The position numbers and the translations under genes were made by a program. The notes beneath the pieces are model-generated. The model was not told where the DNA came from. It saw only the letters and a program-made list of their open reading frames with translations, and did not search any database. This document shows, in pieces, positions 24,081-31,105 of a stretch of 64,000 nt of DNA. Within the stretch, counting starts at the first letter, position 1, and every line of letters begins with the position of its first letter. This DNA is from CAMDTE01 sp964504345 (GTDB lineage: Bacteria > Bacteroidota > Bacteroidia > Flavobacteriales > Schleiferiaceae). Location of the stretch: the NCBI GenBank assembly GCA_964504345.1, contig CAZDDX010000001.1, forward strand, positions 558,001 through 622,000, written 5' to 3'.

Positions 24081-25238
24081 GTGGCTCAGCTGCTTCCGTT
24101 TGCTGCGGTTCGCCCGCCGCGCTCCAAGGCCGGATTGGTCTCCACGCGTTCCTACGTGTCCTACGCATCGGAAGATTTGCGGGGTAAACAAACCACGAAC
24201 CCGTTCTCCTTTTTGCACGTTATTCACCCGTTGCATGCGGACGGTCTTCGCGGCCAAGCGCACCAGGAGGCTGTTCGCTCCGCGTACGAATCCTTTTTGG
24301 AGCGCGGCTACCTAACCCGCGAACGCGACGAAGCCTTTTGGATTTACCGCCAAGAATCGCCCGACGGCCACCGCACCACGGGAATACTGGGCTTGGTTCC
24401 CACCGCAGATTTGCAAAACGGAACCGTGAAGGCGCACGAAAAAACGCTTTCCAAACGGGAGGACCTATTTGCGCGCTATTTGAGCACCGTCGGATTTCAT
24501 GCGGAGCCCGTCTTGCTGGCCCACCAACCCGTCCCAACGCTAAACGAGTGGTTGGAACGACGGTGTTTGGAGCGTCCGGAGGCGGAATTTGCCACCGCAG
24601 ACGGGGCGGAACACGCGTTGTGGCTGGTCAACGCCCCAAACGAGCAGGCGGAAATCAACGCCCTCCTCGCCCCCATTGACGCCTTGTACATTGCGGACGG
24701 CCACCACCGCTGCGCATCCTCCGCCCGTTTGGGCAACGAATCCGCCGGCGTTTTGGCCTTTGTACTGGCCAACGACCAGTTGGTGATTCGCCCCTTCCAT
24801 CGGGTGGTGCACGCCGGCGCTCCCAATCCGGAGGCCTGGGAAGCCCTGCACCGGGTGGCGGAGGTTGCCCCGTGCCCCGAACTTCCGCAAGAACTGCCCA
24901 CCGGTGTCCTCTGTATTTCCCACAACAACCAGCACTGGAAAATCACCCCGCACCTACAACCCGCTTTGGACGTAGACTGGTGTTCCGAAGCATTGCTGGG
25001 ACCCCTGTGGGGCATTGCGGATTTGCGCACGGACAAACGTTTGTCCTTTGTGCCGGGTACCGCAGCATTGCCGGACTTCGCCCGCAACCAAGATCCTGCA
25101 GACTGGTGGATTGGATTGGCGCCCACGCCGTGGTCTGCCGTGGAACACGTGGCGGACCGCGGAGCGAGCATGCCGCCCAAAAGCACGTACATCGAACCCA
25201 AACTCCGCAGCGGAGTTACTCTATATGCTTGGAAATGA
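24081..25238 (+). CDS. DUF1015 family protein
   Basis: A 385-residue cytosolic protein of DUF1015. The family motif IADGHHRCASSARLG is present (DGHHR at 206-210). This resembles the DGxHR-type phosphate-binding motif of the ParB/sulfiredoxin fold, which includes free-serine kinases; the resemblance is from memory and unverified. Other conserved parts: NPFSFLHVIHP near the N-terminus and FHRVVH. The start is GTG at 24081, one base after the serA stop, and the end overlaps yggS by ATGA. Its place between serA and yggS points to serine or PLP metabolism. No serB is in the window. Confidence 0.82.
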   Translation: MAQLLPFAAVRPPRSKAGLVSTRSYVSYASEDLRGKQTTNPFSFLHVIHPLHADGLRGQAHQEAVRSAYESFLERGYLTRERDEAFWIYRQESPDGHRTTGILGLVPTADLQNGTVKAHEKTLSKREDLFARYLSTVGFHAEPVLLAHQPVPTLNEWLERRCLERPEAEFATADGAEHALWLVNAPNEQAEINALLAPIDALYIADGHHRCASSARLGNESAGVLAFVLANDQLVIRPFHRVVHAGAPNPEAWEALHRVAEVAPCPELPQELPTGVLCISHNNQHWKITPHLQPALDVDWCSEALLGPLWGIADLRTDKRLSFVPGTAALPDFARNQDPADWWIGLAPTPWSAVEHVADRGASMPPKSTYIEPKLRSGVTLYAWK

Positions 25239-25894
25239 GTTCTGTATCAGATAACCTAAAGCAGCTGCGCGACCAACTCCCTCCGGAGGTCTTGTTGGTG
25301 GCCGTGTCCAAGACCAAGCCTTTGGAGGACCTCCAAGCCGCGTACGACGCCGGCCAGCGGGATTTCGGCGAAAATCGGGTGCAGGAAATGGCGGAAAAAC
25401 ACGCCGCCCTGCCCCAAGACATTCGTTGGCACATGATTGGCCACGTGCAAACCAACAAAATCAAGGATTTTGTTTCGTGGGTGCACTTGGTGCACGGGGT
25501 GGACCGGTTGAAGGTATTGGAGGTGCTTCAAACCGAAGCCGCTAAAGCCGGCCGCACCGTGGACGCCTTGCTGCAAGTGCACATTGCGCAGGAAGAGACC
25601 AAATTCGGATTTTCCTCAGAGGAGCTGATTCCCCTAATGACCCGCGCGGCCCTGAGCGCCTACCCCAACGTGCGCATACGGGGCTTGATGGGCATGGCCA
25701 GCTTCACCCCGGACCAACAGCAAGTGGCCCGTGAATTTGCCGAGCTTCGTGCCTTGTTCCTCGCCGGAAAAGAGCAACTGGGCTGGGATTACTTGGATAC
25801 TTTAAGCATGGGCATGAGCGGAGATTGGCCTATTGCTGTTGCAAACGGCAGCACCCTCATCCGCGTGGGAAGCGCCTTATTTGGAAGCCGATGA
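25235..25894 (+). CDS. yggS: YggS family PLP homeostasis protein
   Basis: A 219-residue TIM-barrel PLP-binding protein (PLPBP/YggS) that balances vitamin B6 and amino-acid pools and is not known to be an enzyme. The PLP lysine is in LVAVSKTKPLEDLQAAYDAG, followed by RDFGENRVQEM and WHMIGHVQTNK; the C-terminal LSMGMSGDWPIAVANGSTLIRVG phosphate loop is present as GMSGDWPIAV. Start and end overlap its neighbours by ATGA. Its presence after PLP-dependent serC fits. Confidence 0.93.
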   Translation: MSSVSDNLKQLRDQLPPEVLLVAVSKTKPLEDLQAAYDAGQRDFGENRVQEMAEKHAALPQDIRWHMIGHVQTNKIKDFVSWVHLVHGVDRLKVLEVLQTEAAKAGRTVDALLQVHIAQEETKFGFSSEELIPLMTRAALSAYPNVRIRGLMGMASFTPDQQQVAREFAELRALFLAGKEQLGWDYLDTLSMGMSGDWPIAVANGSTLIRVGSALFGSR

Positions 25895-27168
25895 GTACGT
25901 TGTACGCTGTTATTGATGTAGAGACCACCGGCGGAAAAGCAGGCGAGGAAGGCGTCACGGAAATTGCTGTTTTCCTCTTCGACGGACACGAAATCGTGGA
26001 CCAGTTCATCACGTTGGTCAACCCCGAGCGTCCCATCCAACCCTTTGTGCAGCAGCTCACCGGCATCACCCCCAAGATGGTGGCCCGCGCTCCCAAGTTC
26101 CCGGAGATTGCCAAGCGTTTGGTGCAAATGACCGAAGGAGCCGTTTTTGTGGCCCACAACGCCCCGTTTGACTACCGCATGATTCAGGATGAATTTGCGC
26201 GTCTGGGCTACGACTATGAGCGCAAAACCCTGGACACCATTCCTTTGGCCAAACGCTTGATACCCGGCCTGAAATCCTACGGTTTGGACGCACTTTGCAC
26301 GGCCCTCAACATCAGCAACACCAGCCGCCACCGAGCGGACGGCGATGCGCGAGCCACGGTGGAACTGCTGCGCATTCTCCTGGCCAAGGACCGCGAGAAA
26401 AGCATTGAGGGCTTGGCCGTTGACCAATCGTTGGGCGTGCGCGGAGACCACAAATTCACGCAACAAATCAAGCAGTACCGGGACACCACCGGCGTTTACT
26501 ACTTGTACAACGCGCAAGGAAAAGTACTGTACGTGGGGCAGTCGGACCGACTCCGGAACAAAATTGACCGACACTTTCTGGCCACCAACGAAAAAGCCGA
26601 AGCGCTCCAAAACGAAGTGGCCGCGGTGCAAATCGAAGAAACCGGTTCTTGGACGCTGGCCAAGATGCTGGAAAACCTGGCCTTGAAGCAATTGCGACCT
26701 CCGTACAACAAACCCAAGGATCGCTACAATTTGGGCATGGGCATGTACTGGATCCCAACCGAAGACGAAACCTCCGGAACCTTTGACGTACGGCCGGTGC
26801 ACAACCAAAAGCCGCGCGTCTACGTGCAACGCACGGGCCACGGCAGAGACTGGGCGGCATCGTGGGAAGCGCACATCCGGCCCAACCAAACCGCTTGGAC
26901 CGAAAACGAAGCTTGGGAATCTCTGCTGGAGATGACGCTTCCGGCCCGAGCGTTGGTGTTGGACAAAGGACGAAAAACCGGCGAAACCACCGTTTTTTGG
27001 GTGGAAGACCGCAAACTCCTGGGCTACGCCTGGGTTCAACTGGCCTCCCACCTGCAACCCAACGACGTGCTGCGCAACCAACTCACCGAACTCCCGGACA
27101 GCAACTACCTAATGGGGCTGCTGTTGGACGGTGTTCGATGGGGCGGACTGGAAGTGCGGGCTTGGTAA
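25891..27168 (+). CDS. DEDDh 3'-5' exonuclease fused to a GIY-YIG nuclease
   Basis: A 425-residue protein combining a DnaQ-like exonuclease (about 1-170) with a UvrC-like GIY-YIG domain (about 195-290). Exonuclease residues: VIDVETTGG (Asp9, Glu11), HNAPFDYRM and SRHRADGDA (His and Asp). The GIY-YIG segment reads GVYYLYNAQGKVLYVGQS with an Arg (RLRNKIDRHF) and a later Glu/Asn region (LENLALKQLRPPYNK). The last 130 residues are unassigned. Such DnaQ-UvrC fusions are known in several phyla and resemble Cho; a DNA repair role is likely, not processive proofreading. Confidence 0.9.
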   Translation: MSTLYAVIDVETTGGKAGEEGVTEIAVFLFDGHEIVDQFITLVNPERPIQPFVQQLTGITPKMVARAPKFPEIAKRLVQMTEGAVFVAHNAPFDYRMIQDEFARLGYDYERKTLDTIPLAKRLIPGLKSYGLDALCTALNISNTSRHRADGDARATVELLRILLAKDREKSIEGLAVDQSLGVRGDHKFTQQIKQYRDTTGVYYLYNAQGKVLYVGQSDRLRNKIDRHFLATNEKAEALQNEVAAVQIEETGSWTLAKMLENLALKQLRPPYNKPKDRYNLGMGMYWIPTEDETSGTFDVRPVHNQKPRVYVQRTGHGRDWAASWEAHIRPNQTAWTENEAWESLLEMTLPARALVLDKGRKTGETTVFWVEDRKLLGYAWVQLASHLQPNDVLRNQLTELPDSNYLMGLLLDGVRWGGLEVRAW

Positions 27169-27170
27169 AA

Positions 27171-27202
27171 AAAACCGGCGCACTCCTTGGGGAGTGCGCC
27201 GG
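27171..27202 (-). terminator. Rho-independent terminator of the phoH-purC-porin run
   Basis: Perfect 12-base inverted repeat CCGGCGCACTCC (27175-27186) / GGAGTGCGCCGG (27191-27202) with loop TTGG. On the minus strand it is followed by eight T. It lies between the convergent exonuclease and beta-barrel genes. Confidence 0.85.
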
Positions 27203-27245
27203 CCGTATGCCTTGCTATCTGTGCGGATTTTCTACACGGGTTACC

Positions 27246-27872
27246 TCAAAAGGCAAAACCCATGTCCACTACCAACTGATTGAGGCGGTTGTCCGAAGGG
27301 ATGACGAGGTTTCCGGGAAGTGTGATGTTGGTGGTGTACGGAGTTAGATTGCCTTCGTACCGAACATTCAATTGAACTTTTTTGCCAAATTGCAAACCCA
27401 CTCCTGCCTGGGCACCCCAAGTACCTGCAGTTTGCGGGTCAAAATTGGTGATGTCGTTCCAGGAATTGATGTTGGCGCTCCAAACCGGCGCCACAAAAGC
27501 ACGCAGAAATCCCAATTTTACGCCCACTTGAACGGGCAGATCCACCCGGCTTACAGGATTGGCAATTTTTGCGCCAACTTGGCCTTGACCGTCGGTAAAG
27601 GTTACCTCGTGGGACAAGCGCGTGTACACCAACTCCGGCTGAACGTACACCATTAAAACTTTCAGGCGTGCATACAAACCTGCGTGCCAGCCACCGGTAC
27701 CCACGGCATCTACCTCTTGCCAGTTTTGCGGCAAATTGGCCGGATCAATATCCGACTCAATGGCTCCGTAGTTGGCGCCAATCAAGCCGCCGTATTGGAA
27801 AATCTGGGCGTGACTTGCGGATCCAAAAGCGAATAATGCGAAAGCGAATGCGGCAGTTTTGATTGGATTCAT
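27246..27872 (-). CDS. Outer-membrane beta-barrel protein (PorT-like fold)
   Basis: A 208-residue exported protein: signal peptide about 1-23 (ending GSASHAQ), then alternating strands forming a small barrel (GGLIGANYGAIESD, VYVQPELVYTR, VGVKLGFLRAFVAPVW, GVGLQFGKKVQLNVRYEGN) and a terminal aromatic residue (VVDMGFAF). It fits the generic Bacteroidota 'outer membrane beta-barrel' family that includes PorT-like proteins; a specific T9SS role is not supported. Last gene after phoH and purC, 30 bases downstream of purC. Confidence 0.8.
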   Translation of the reverse strand: MNPIKTAAFAFALFAFGSASHAQIFQYGGLIGANYGAIESDIDPANLPQNWQEVDAVGTGGWHAGLYARLKVLMVYVQPELVYTRLSHEVTFTDGQGQVGAKIANPVSRVDLPVQVGVKLGFLRAFVAPVWSANINSWNDITNFDPQTAGTWGAQAGVGLQFGKKVQLNVRYEGNLTPYTTNITLPGNLVIPSDNRLNQLVVDMGFAF

Positions 27873-27902
27873 GATCTTTTGATTTAAAGGAGCAGCGAAC
27901 AA

Positions 27903-28832
27903 CTACTTCAAGTTAGCAATAAAATCCGATACAGCCTGGCGTAAGTGGTCCTCTTGGTACGTTAACGCAGCCTTCACAAATTTCTTGCCCGTCATGCGCT
28001 CGTACAAGTTGATGTAGCGGCTGGTGATTTCGTCGATGAACGACTCCGGCAACACCGGGGGAAGCTGTCCTTCTTGGCCCTGAAATCCGTGGGCAATCAA
28101 CCACTGGCGAACAAATTCCTTAGACAGTTGCTGCTGGGCGGCGCCGGCCGCTTGCCGCGCTTCGTAGCCGTCGGCCTCAAAATAGCGACTGGAATCTGGG
28201 GTGTGGATCTCGTCGATCAAGACCACAGTGCCGTCCGGTAATTTGCCGAACTCGTACTTGGTGTCTACCAAGATGAGTCCGCGTTCGCGCGCCATGGCTT
28301 GGCCGCGTGCAAAAAGGGCCCGCGTGTAGGCTTCCAGCTGCAGGTAGTCTTGCTCTGCCACAATACCTTGCTCCAGGATGGCCTCGCGCGAAATGTCTTC
28401 GTCGTGGGAGCCCAGGGCGGCTTTGGTGGTGGGGGTAATGATGGGTTCCGGCAGGGCGTCGGACTCCCGCAAACCTTCCGGAAGCGCAACGCCGCACAAC
28501 GTTCTTCCTCCGGCCGCGTAGGTACGCCAAGCGTGGCCGGACAGGTATCCGCGGATGACCATTTCTACCTTGAATGGTTCTGCCTTGTAGCCCACCGTCA
28601 CGAGCGGATGGGGAGACCCCAGGCGCCAGTTGGGGACGATGTCTGCCGTCGCTTCCAAAAAATGACCGGCCATTTGGTTCAAAACCTGCCCTTTGTAGGG
28701 GATGGGTTGGTCCAAAACAACGTCAAATGCGGAAAGTCGGTCCGACGCCACCACCGCCAACAAACCGTTTGGAAGCGTGTAGACGTCGCGCACTTTACCG
28801 CGGTAAAAATCCAATTGGCCGAGTTGAAGCAT
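27903..28832 (-). CDS. purC: Phosphoribosylaminoimidazole-succinocarboxamide synthase
   Basis: ATP-dependent ligase adding aspartate to CAIR to make SAICAR in purine synthesis. The 309-residue length matches the longer, yeast ADE1-like form. Motifs: GKVRDVY at the N-terminus, SDRLSAFDVVLDQPIPYKG (about 30-48), VEMVIRGYLSGHAW, LVDTKYEFGK and LIDEIHTPDSSRY (ATP/metal region). It follows phoH by 26 bases. Confidence 0.96.
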   Translation of the reverse strand: MLQLGQLDFYRGKVRDVYTLPNGLLAVVASDRLSAFDVVLDQPIPYKGQVLNQMAGHFLEATADIVPNWRLGSPHPLVTVGYKAEPFKVEMVIRGYLSGHAWRTYAAGGRTLCGVALPEGLRESDALPEPIITPTTKAALGSHDEDISREAILEQGIVAEQDYLQLEAYTRALFARGQAMARERGLILVDTKYEFGKLPDGTVVLIDEIHTPDSSRYFEADGYEARQAAGAAQQQLSKEFVRQWLIAHGFQGQEGQLPPVLPESFIDEITSRYINLYERMTGKKFVKAALTYQEDHLRQAVSDFIANLK

Positions 28833-28858
28833 AGGAGAAGAAAAGGCTTGCGTTTGAT

Positions 28859-29872
28859 TTACGGTTGAGGCTCGGATGGAGCGGGTTTTTGGGATTCGCC
28901 GGAGACCTCGGCTGTGGTGCGCCGTGCTTCGTCCAACCGGTCGTAGGCCGCAATGATTCGACGAACCAAAGGATGGCGAACGACGTCGCGCTCGTTGAGG
29001 TCCACGCGGGCGATTCCCGGAATGCGGTCGATGATGCGCAGGGCTTCCGGCAAACCGCTGGGGACTTGGCGGGGCAAATCCCGCTGCGATGGGTCTCCGG
29101 TGATGATGAACCGCGCGTTGCGGCCCATTCGGGTCAGAAACATTTTGATCTGTGCGGGCGTAGTGTTCTGGGCCTCGTCCAGAATGACGAAGGCGTTGTC
29201 CAGGGTGCGGCCGCGCATGAAGGCCAAAGGCGCAATTTCAATGGTTTTGTTCTCCAAATACTGCACCAAACGCTCCGCAGGAATCATGTCCCGCAAAGCG
29301 TCGTACAACGGTTGGAGGTACGGATCCAGTTTTTCCTTCATGTCTCCGGGTAAAAAACCCAGGTTCTCCCCGGCTTCCACCGCCGGACGCGTCAGCACAA
29401 TGCGGCGGACTTCTTTGTTTTTGAGGGCCCGCACGGCCAGCGCCACCGCGGTGTAGGTTTTTCCGGTTCCAGCCGGTCCCAAGGCAAAGAGCATGTCGTT
29501 TTCCTGCAGGGCTTCCACCATTTTGCGTTGGTTGGCGGTGCGCGCTTTCACCAGAATTCCGTGCACCCCGTGCACAATCACTTCGTCGTGCGCGGCCAAC
29601 TGGTGCAGCACCTGCGGGCCGGTCTCCTGCACAATGCGGTCCAGCTGTTCCTCCGTGAGCACCTGAAAACGCTGCACGTGCAGCACAATGAGGTGGAGTT
29701 TTTCTTCAAACTGAGCCACGTCGTGCGGATCCCCGCTCAATTTGACGTCGTTCCCCCGCGCCACCACCTTGATTTTGGGGAAATACGAGCGCAGTTGGTT
29801 CAGGTATGCGTTGTGTGCGCCGAACACCGCAGCGGGTTCGACATCTTCAAGGGAAATGGACTTCTCAATCAA
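28859..29872 (-). CDS. PhoH-like ATPase
   Basis: Cytosolic P-loop ATPase of the PhoH family, linked to RNA metabolism (related to YbeZ). About 337 residues from the start chosen. An N-terminal KH-like region (IKVVARGNDVKLSGD) precedes the ATPase: Walker A GPAGTGKTYTAVALA, Walker B FVILDEAQNTTP, and GDPSQRDLP. In-frame ATGs at 29911 and 29917 lie upstream of, or on, the -7 box at 29898-29905, so I chose TTG at 29872, where the family's usual opening (IEKSISLEDVEP) begins. If the promoter call is wrong, ATG 29911 (350 residues) is the alternative. Divergent from the SAM hydrolase. Confidence 0.92.
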   Translation of the reverse strand: MIEKSISLEDVEPAAVFGAHNAYLNQLRSYFPKIKVVARGNDVKLSGDPHDVAQFEEKLHLIVLHVQRFQVLTEEQLDRIVQETGPQVLHQLAAHDEVIVHGVHGILVKARTANQRKMVEALQENDMLFALGPAGTGKTYTAVALAVRALKNKEVRRIVLTRPAVEAGENLGFLPGDMKEKLDPYLQPLYDALRDMIPAERLVQYLENKTIEIAPLAFMRGRTLDNAFVILDEAQNTTPAQIKMFLTRMGRNARFIITGDPSQRDLPRQVPSGLPEALRIIDRIPGIARVDLNERDVVRHPLVRRIIAAYDRLDEARRTTAEVSGESQKPAPSEPQP

Positions 29873-29883
29873 GGGGGAATCGG

Positions 29884-29891
29884 TACCTTTA
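29884..29891 (+). promoter_or_regulatory. Probable -7 box for the SAM hydrolase-gldFG-dnaN run
   Basis: TACCTTTA, one base off TAnnTTTG, 24 bases before the ATG at 29916. It overlaps the divergent phoH promoter region. Confidence 0.4.
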
Positions 29892-29897
29892 TGCACG

Positions 29898-29905
29898 CAA
29901 AAGTA
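29898..29905 (-). promoter_or_regulatory. Bacteroidota -7 box for phoH-purC
   Basis: TACTTTTG on the minus strand. If used, transcription begins near 29894, so PhoH must start downstream, in favour of TTG 29872. Confidence 0.55.
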
Positions 29906-29915
29906 CGGCATCCCC

Positions 29916-30716
29916 ATGATAACCCTCACCACGGATTTTGGACCCAAGGACCCCGACGGCGCCGCCCTGCGCGGAACCGTGTGGCGGGAGATGATCCAAT
30001 TGGGTTTTTCCGTGCCGGTGGTGGACATCACGCATGCCGTTCCGCCCCGCAACCTCCTGGACGCAGCGTACATCGTTCGGTTGAGTTACCCGCACTACCC
30101 CAAAAACTCGGTGCACGTGGTGCTGGTGGACAGCGCCCCGTCTGTAGACGTTTTCCCCATTGCCTACCGCGCGGACGGCCACTTTTTTGTGGGCATGAAC
30201 CACGGAGGCATGGCACTGATTCGGCCCGACGTCCTCCCGGAATCGCTGGTGCGGTTGCACGCGCCGGAGGGAAGTAAACACCCCTCCGAGACCGTTGCGC
30301 TCGCCGCTGCGCGGCTCGCGCGCGGACACCAACTGACAGACCTGGGCACGCCCCTCGCCCGTTGGAACACCCTATCCCTCCCAGAGCCGCGCGTTTTGAA
30401 CGAAGGCGCCGCGGAGTGCATTGTGCAATTCATTGACCACTACGGCAACGCCGTCACCAACGCCACCCAGCCTTGGATTGAATCCCTGGCCGCCGGACGC
30501 CCCGTTCACGCCATGGTGCGTGGCCGCAAGGTCTCCCGCTGGCCGGAGTCCCTGCGCGACGCCGGAAAACCGGGCGACCTCTTTCTGCGCTACAACCGCG
30601 GCGGTTACTTGGAAATTGGTTTGGCGGAGCCGGACACCAAGGCCAACACCGCGGCCTCCCTCATGGGTTTGCAGGCCAACACCCCCATTTCTTTGCTCTT
30701 TGGGAATGCACGCTGA
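29916..30716 (+). CDS. SAM hydrolase / SAM hydroxide adenosyltransferase family protein
   Basis: A 266-residue protein of the DUF62 family related to fluorinase and chlorinase. Non-halogenating members split S-adenosylmethionine into adenosine and methionine using hydroxide. Visible: ITLTTDFGPKDP at the N-terminus (SAM-binding Asp), VVDITHAVPP, FIDHYGNAVTN near 175 and the C-terminal YNRGGYLEIGL. I see no halide-pocket loop of the fluorinase type, so hydrolysis is the default. It is divergent from phoH and starts the run leading to gldFG and dnaN, an order common in flavobacteria. Confidence 0.9.
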   Translation: MITLTTDFGPKDPDGAALRGTVWREMIQLGFSVPVVDITHAVPPRNLLDAAYIVRLSYPHYPKNSVHVVLVDSAPSVDVFPIAYRADGHFFVGMNHGGMALIRPDVLPESLVRLHAPEGSKHPSETVALAAARLARGHQLTDLGTPLARWNTLSLPEPRVLNEGAAECIVQFIDHYGNAVTNATQPWIESLAAGRPVHAMVRGRKVSRWPESLRDAGKPGDLFLRYNRGGYLEIGLAEPDTKANTAASLMGLQANTPISLLFGNAR

Positions 30717-30736
30717 TATTGGAAATGCACGCTGAT
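30705..30736. repeat. 13-base direct repeat at a gene boundary
   Basis: AATGCACGCTGAT occurs at 30705-30717 and again at 30724-30736. The first copy is the end of the SAM hydrolase gene (its TGA is within it); the second supplies the ATG of the next gene. It looks like a short tandem duplication that made the junction. Confidence 0.6.
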
Positions 30737-31102
30737 TCGCAACCCACGGCTGAAGCGCCAACCGGCTCTTCCCAATCGCCCCAGCGCGGCGCAGCGGCCG
30801 CCCCCGCCGCGTGCGTTCGCTGGGTGCAGCTTTCCGTGGATCCCGCACAGCACGCCGTGTTTTTGCACCTCTTCAAAACCTACCAAAGCCAAATCCAAAA
30901 CTTCCCCGGATGCCGTTCCGTGGAACTGCTGGAAGGCCCCGAAAAGGGTCAATTTTTCACCCTCAGCCGGTGGTCTGCAGAATCCGATCTAGAAAACTAC
31001 CGAACATCCCCACTATTTGCCGAAATTTGGCCCCCGGTCAAGGCCACGTTCAGCGCTCCGGCGCGTGCGTGGACCGTCCGTCCTGTAGCAATTCCTGCCT
31101 AA
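30725..31102 (+). CDS. Antibiotic biosynthesis monooxygenase (ABM) fold protein
   Basis: A 125-residue dimeric ferredoxin-like protein. After about 30 low-complexity Ala/Ser/Pro residues comes the ABM core: VRWVQLSVDPAQHAVFLHLF, NFPGCRSVELLEGP, FFTLSRWSAESDLENYRTS and FAEIWPPVKATFSAPARAW. ABM proteins include quinol monooxygenases and haem-degrading enzymes, but no substrate can be named. The ATG at 30725 lies in the second copy of a 13-base repeat; a TTG six bases upstream is unlikely. Next to gldFG by 3 bases. Confidence 0.78.
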   Translation: MHADSQPTAEAPTGSSQSPQRGAAAAPAACVRWVQLSVDPAQHAVFLHLFKTYQSQIQNFPGCRSVELLEGPEKGQFFTLSRWSAESDLENYRTSPLFAEIWPPVKATFSAPARAWTVRPVAIPA

Positions 31103-31105
31103 GCC

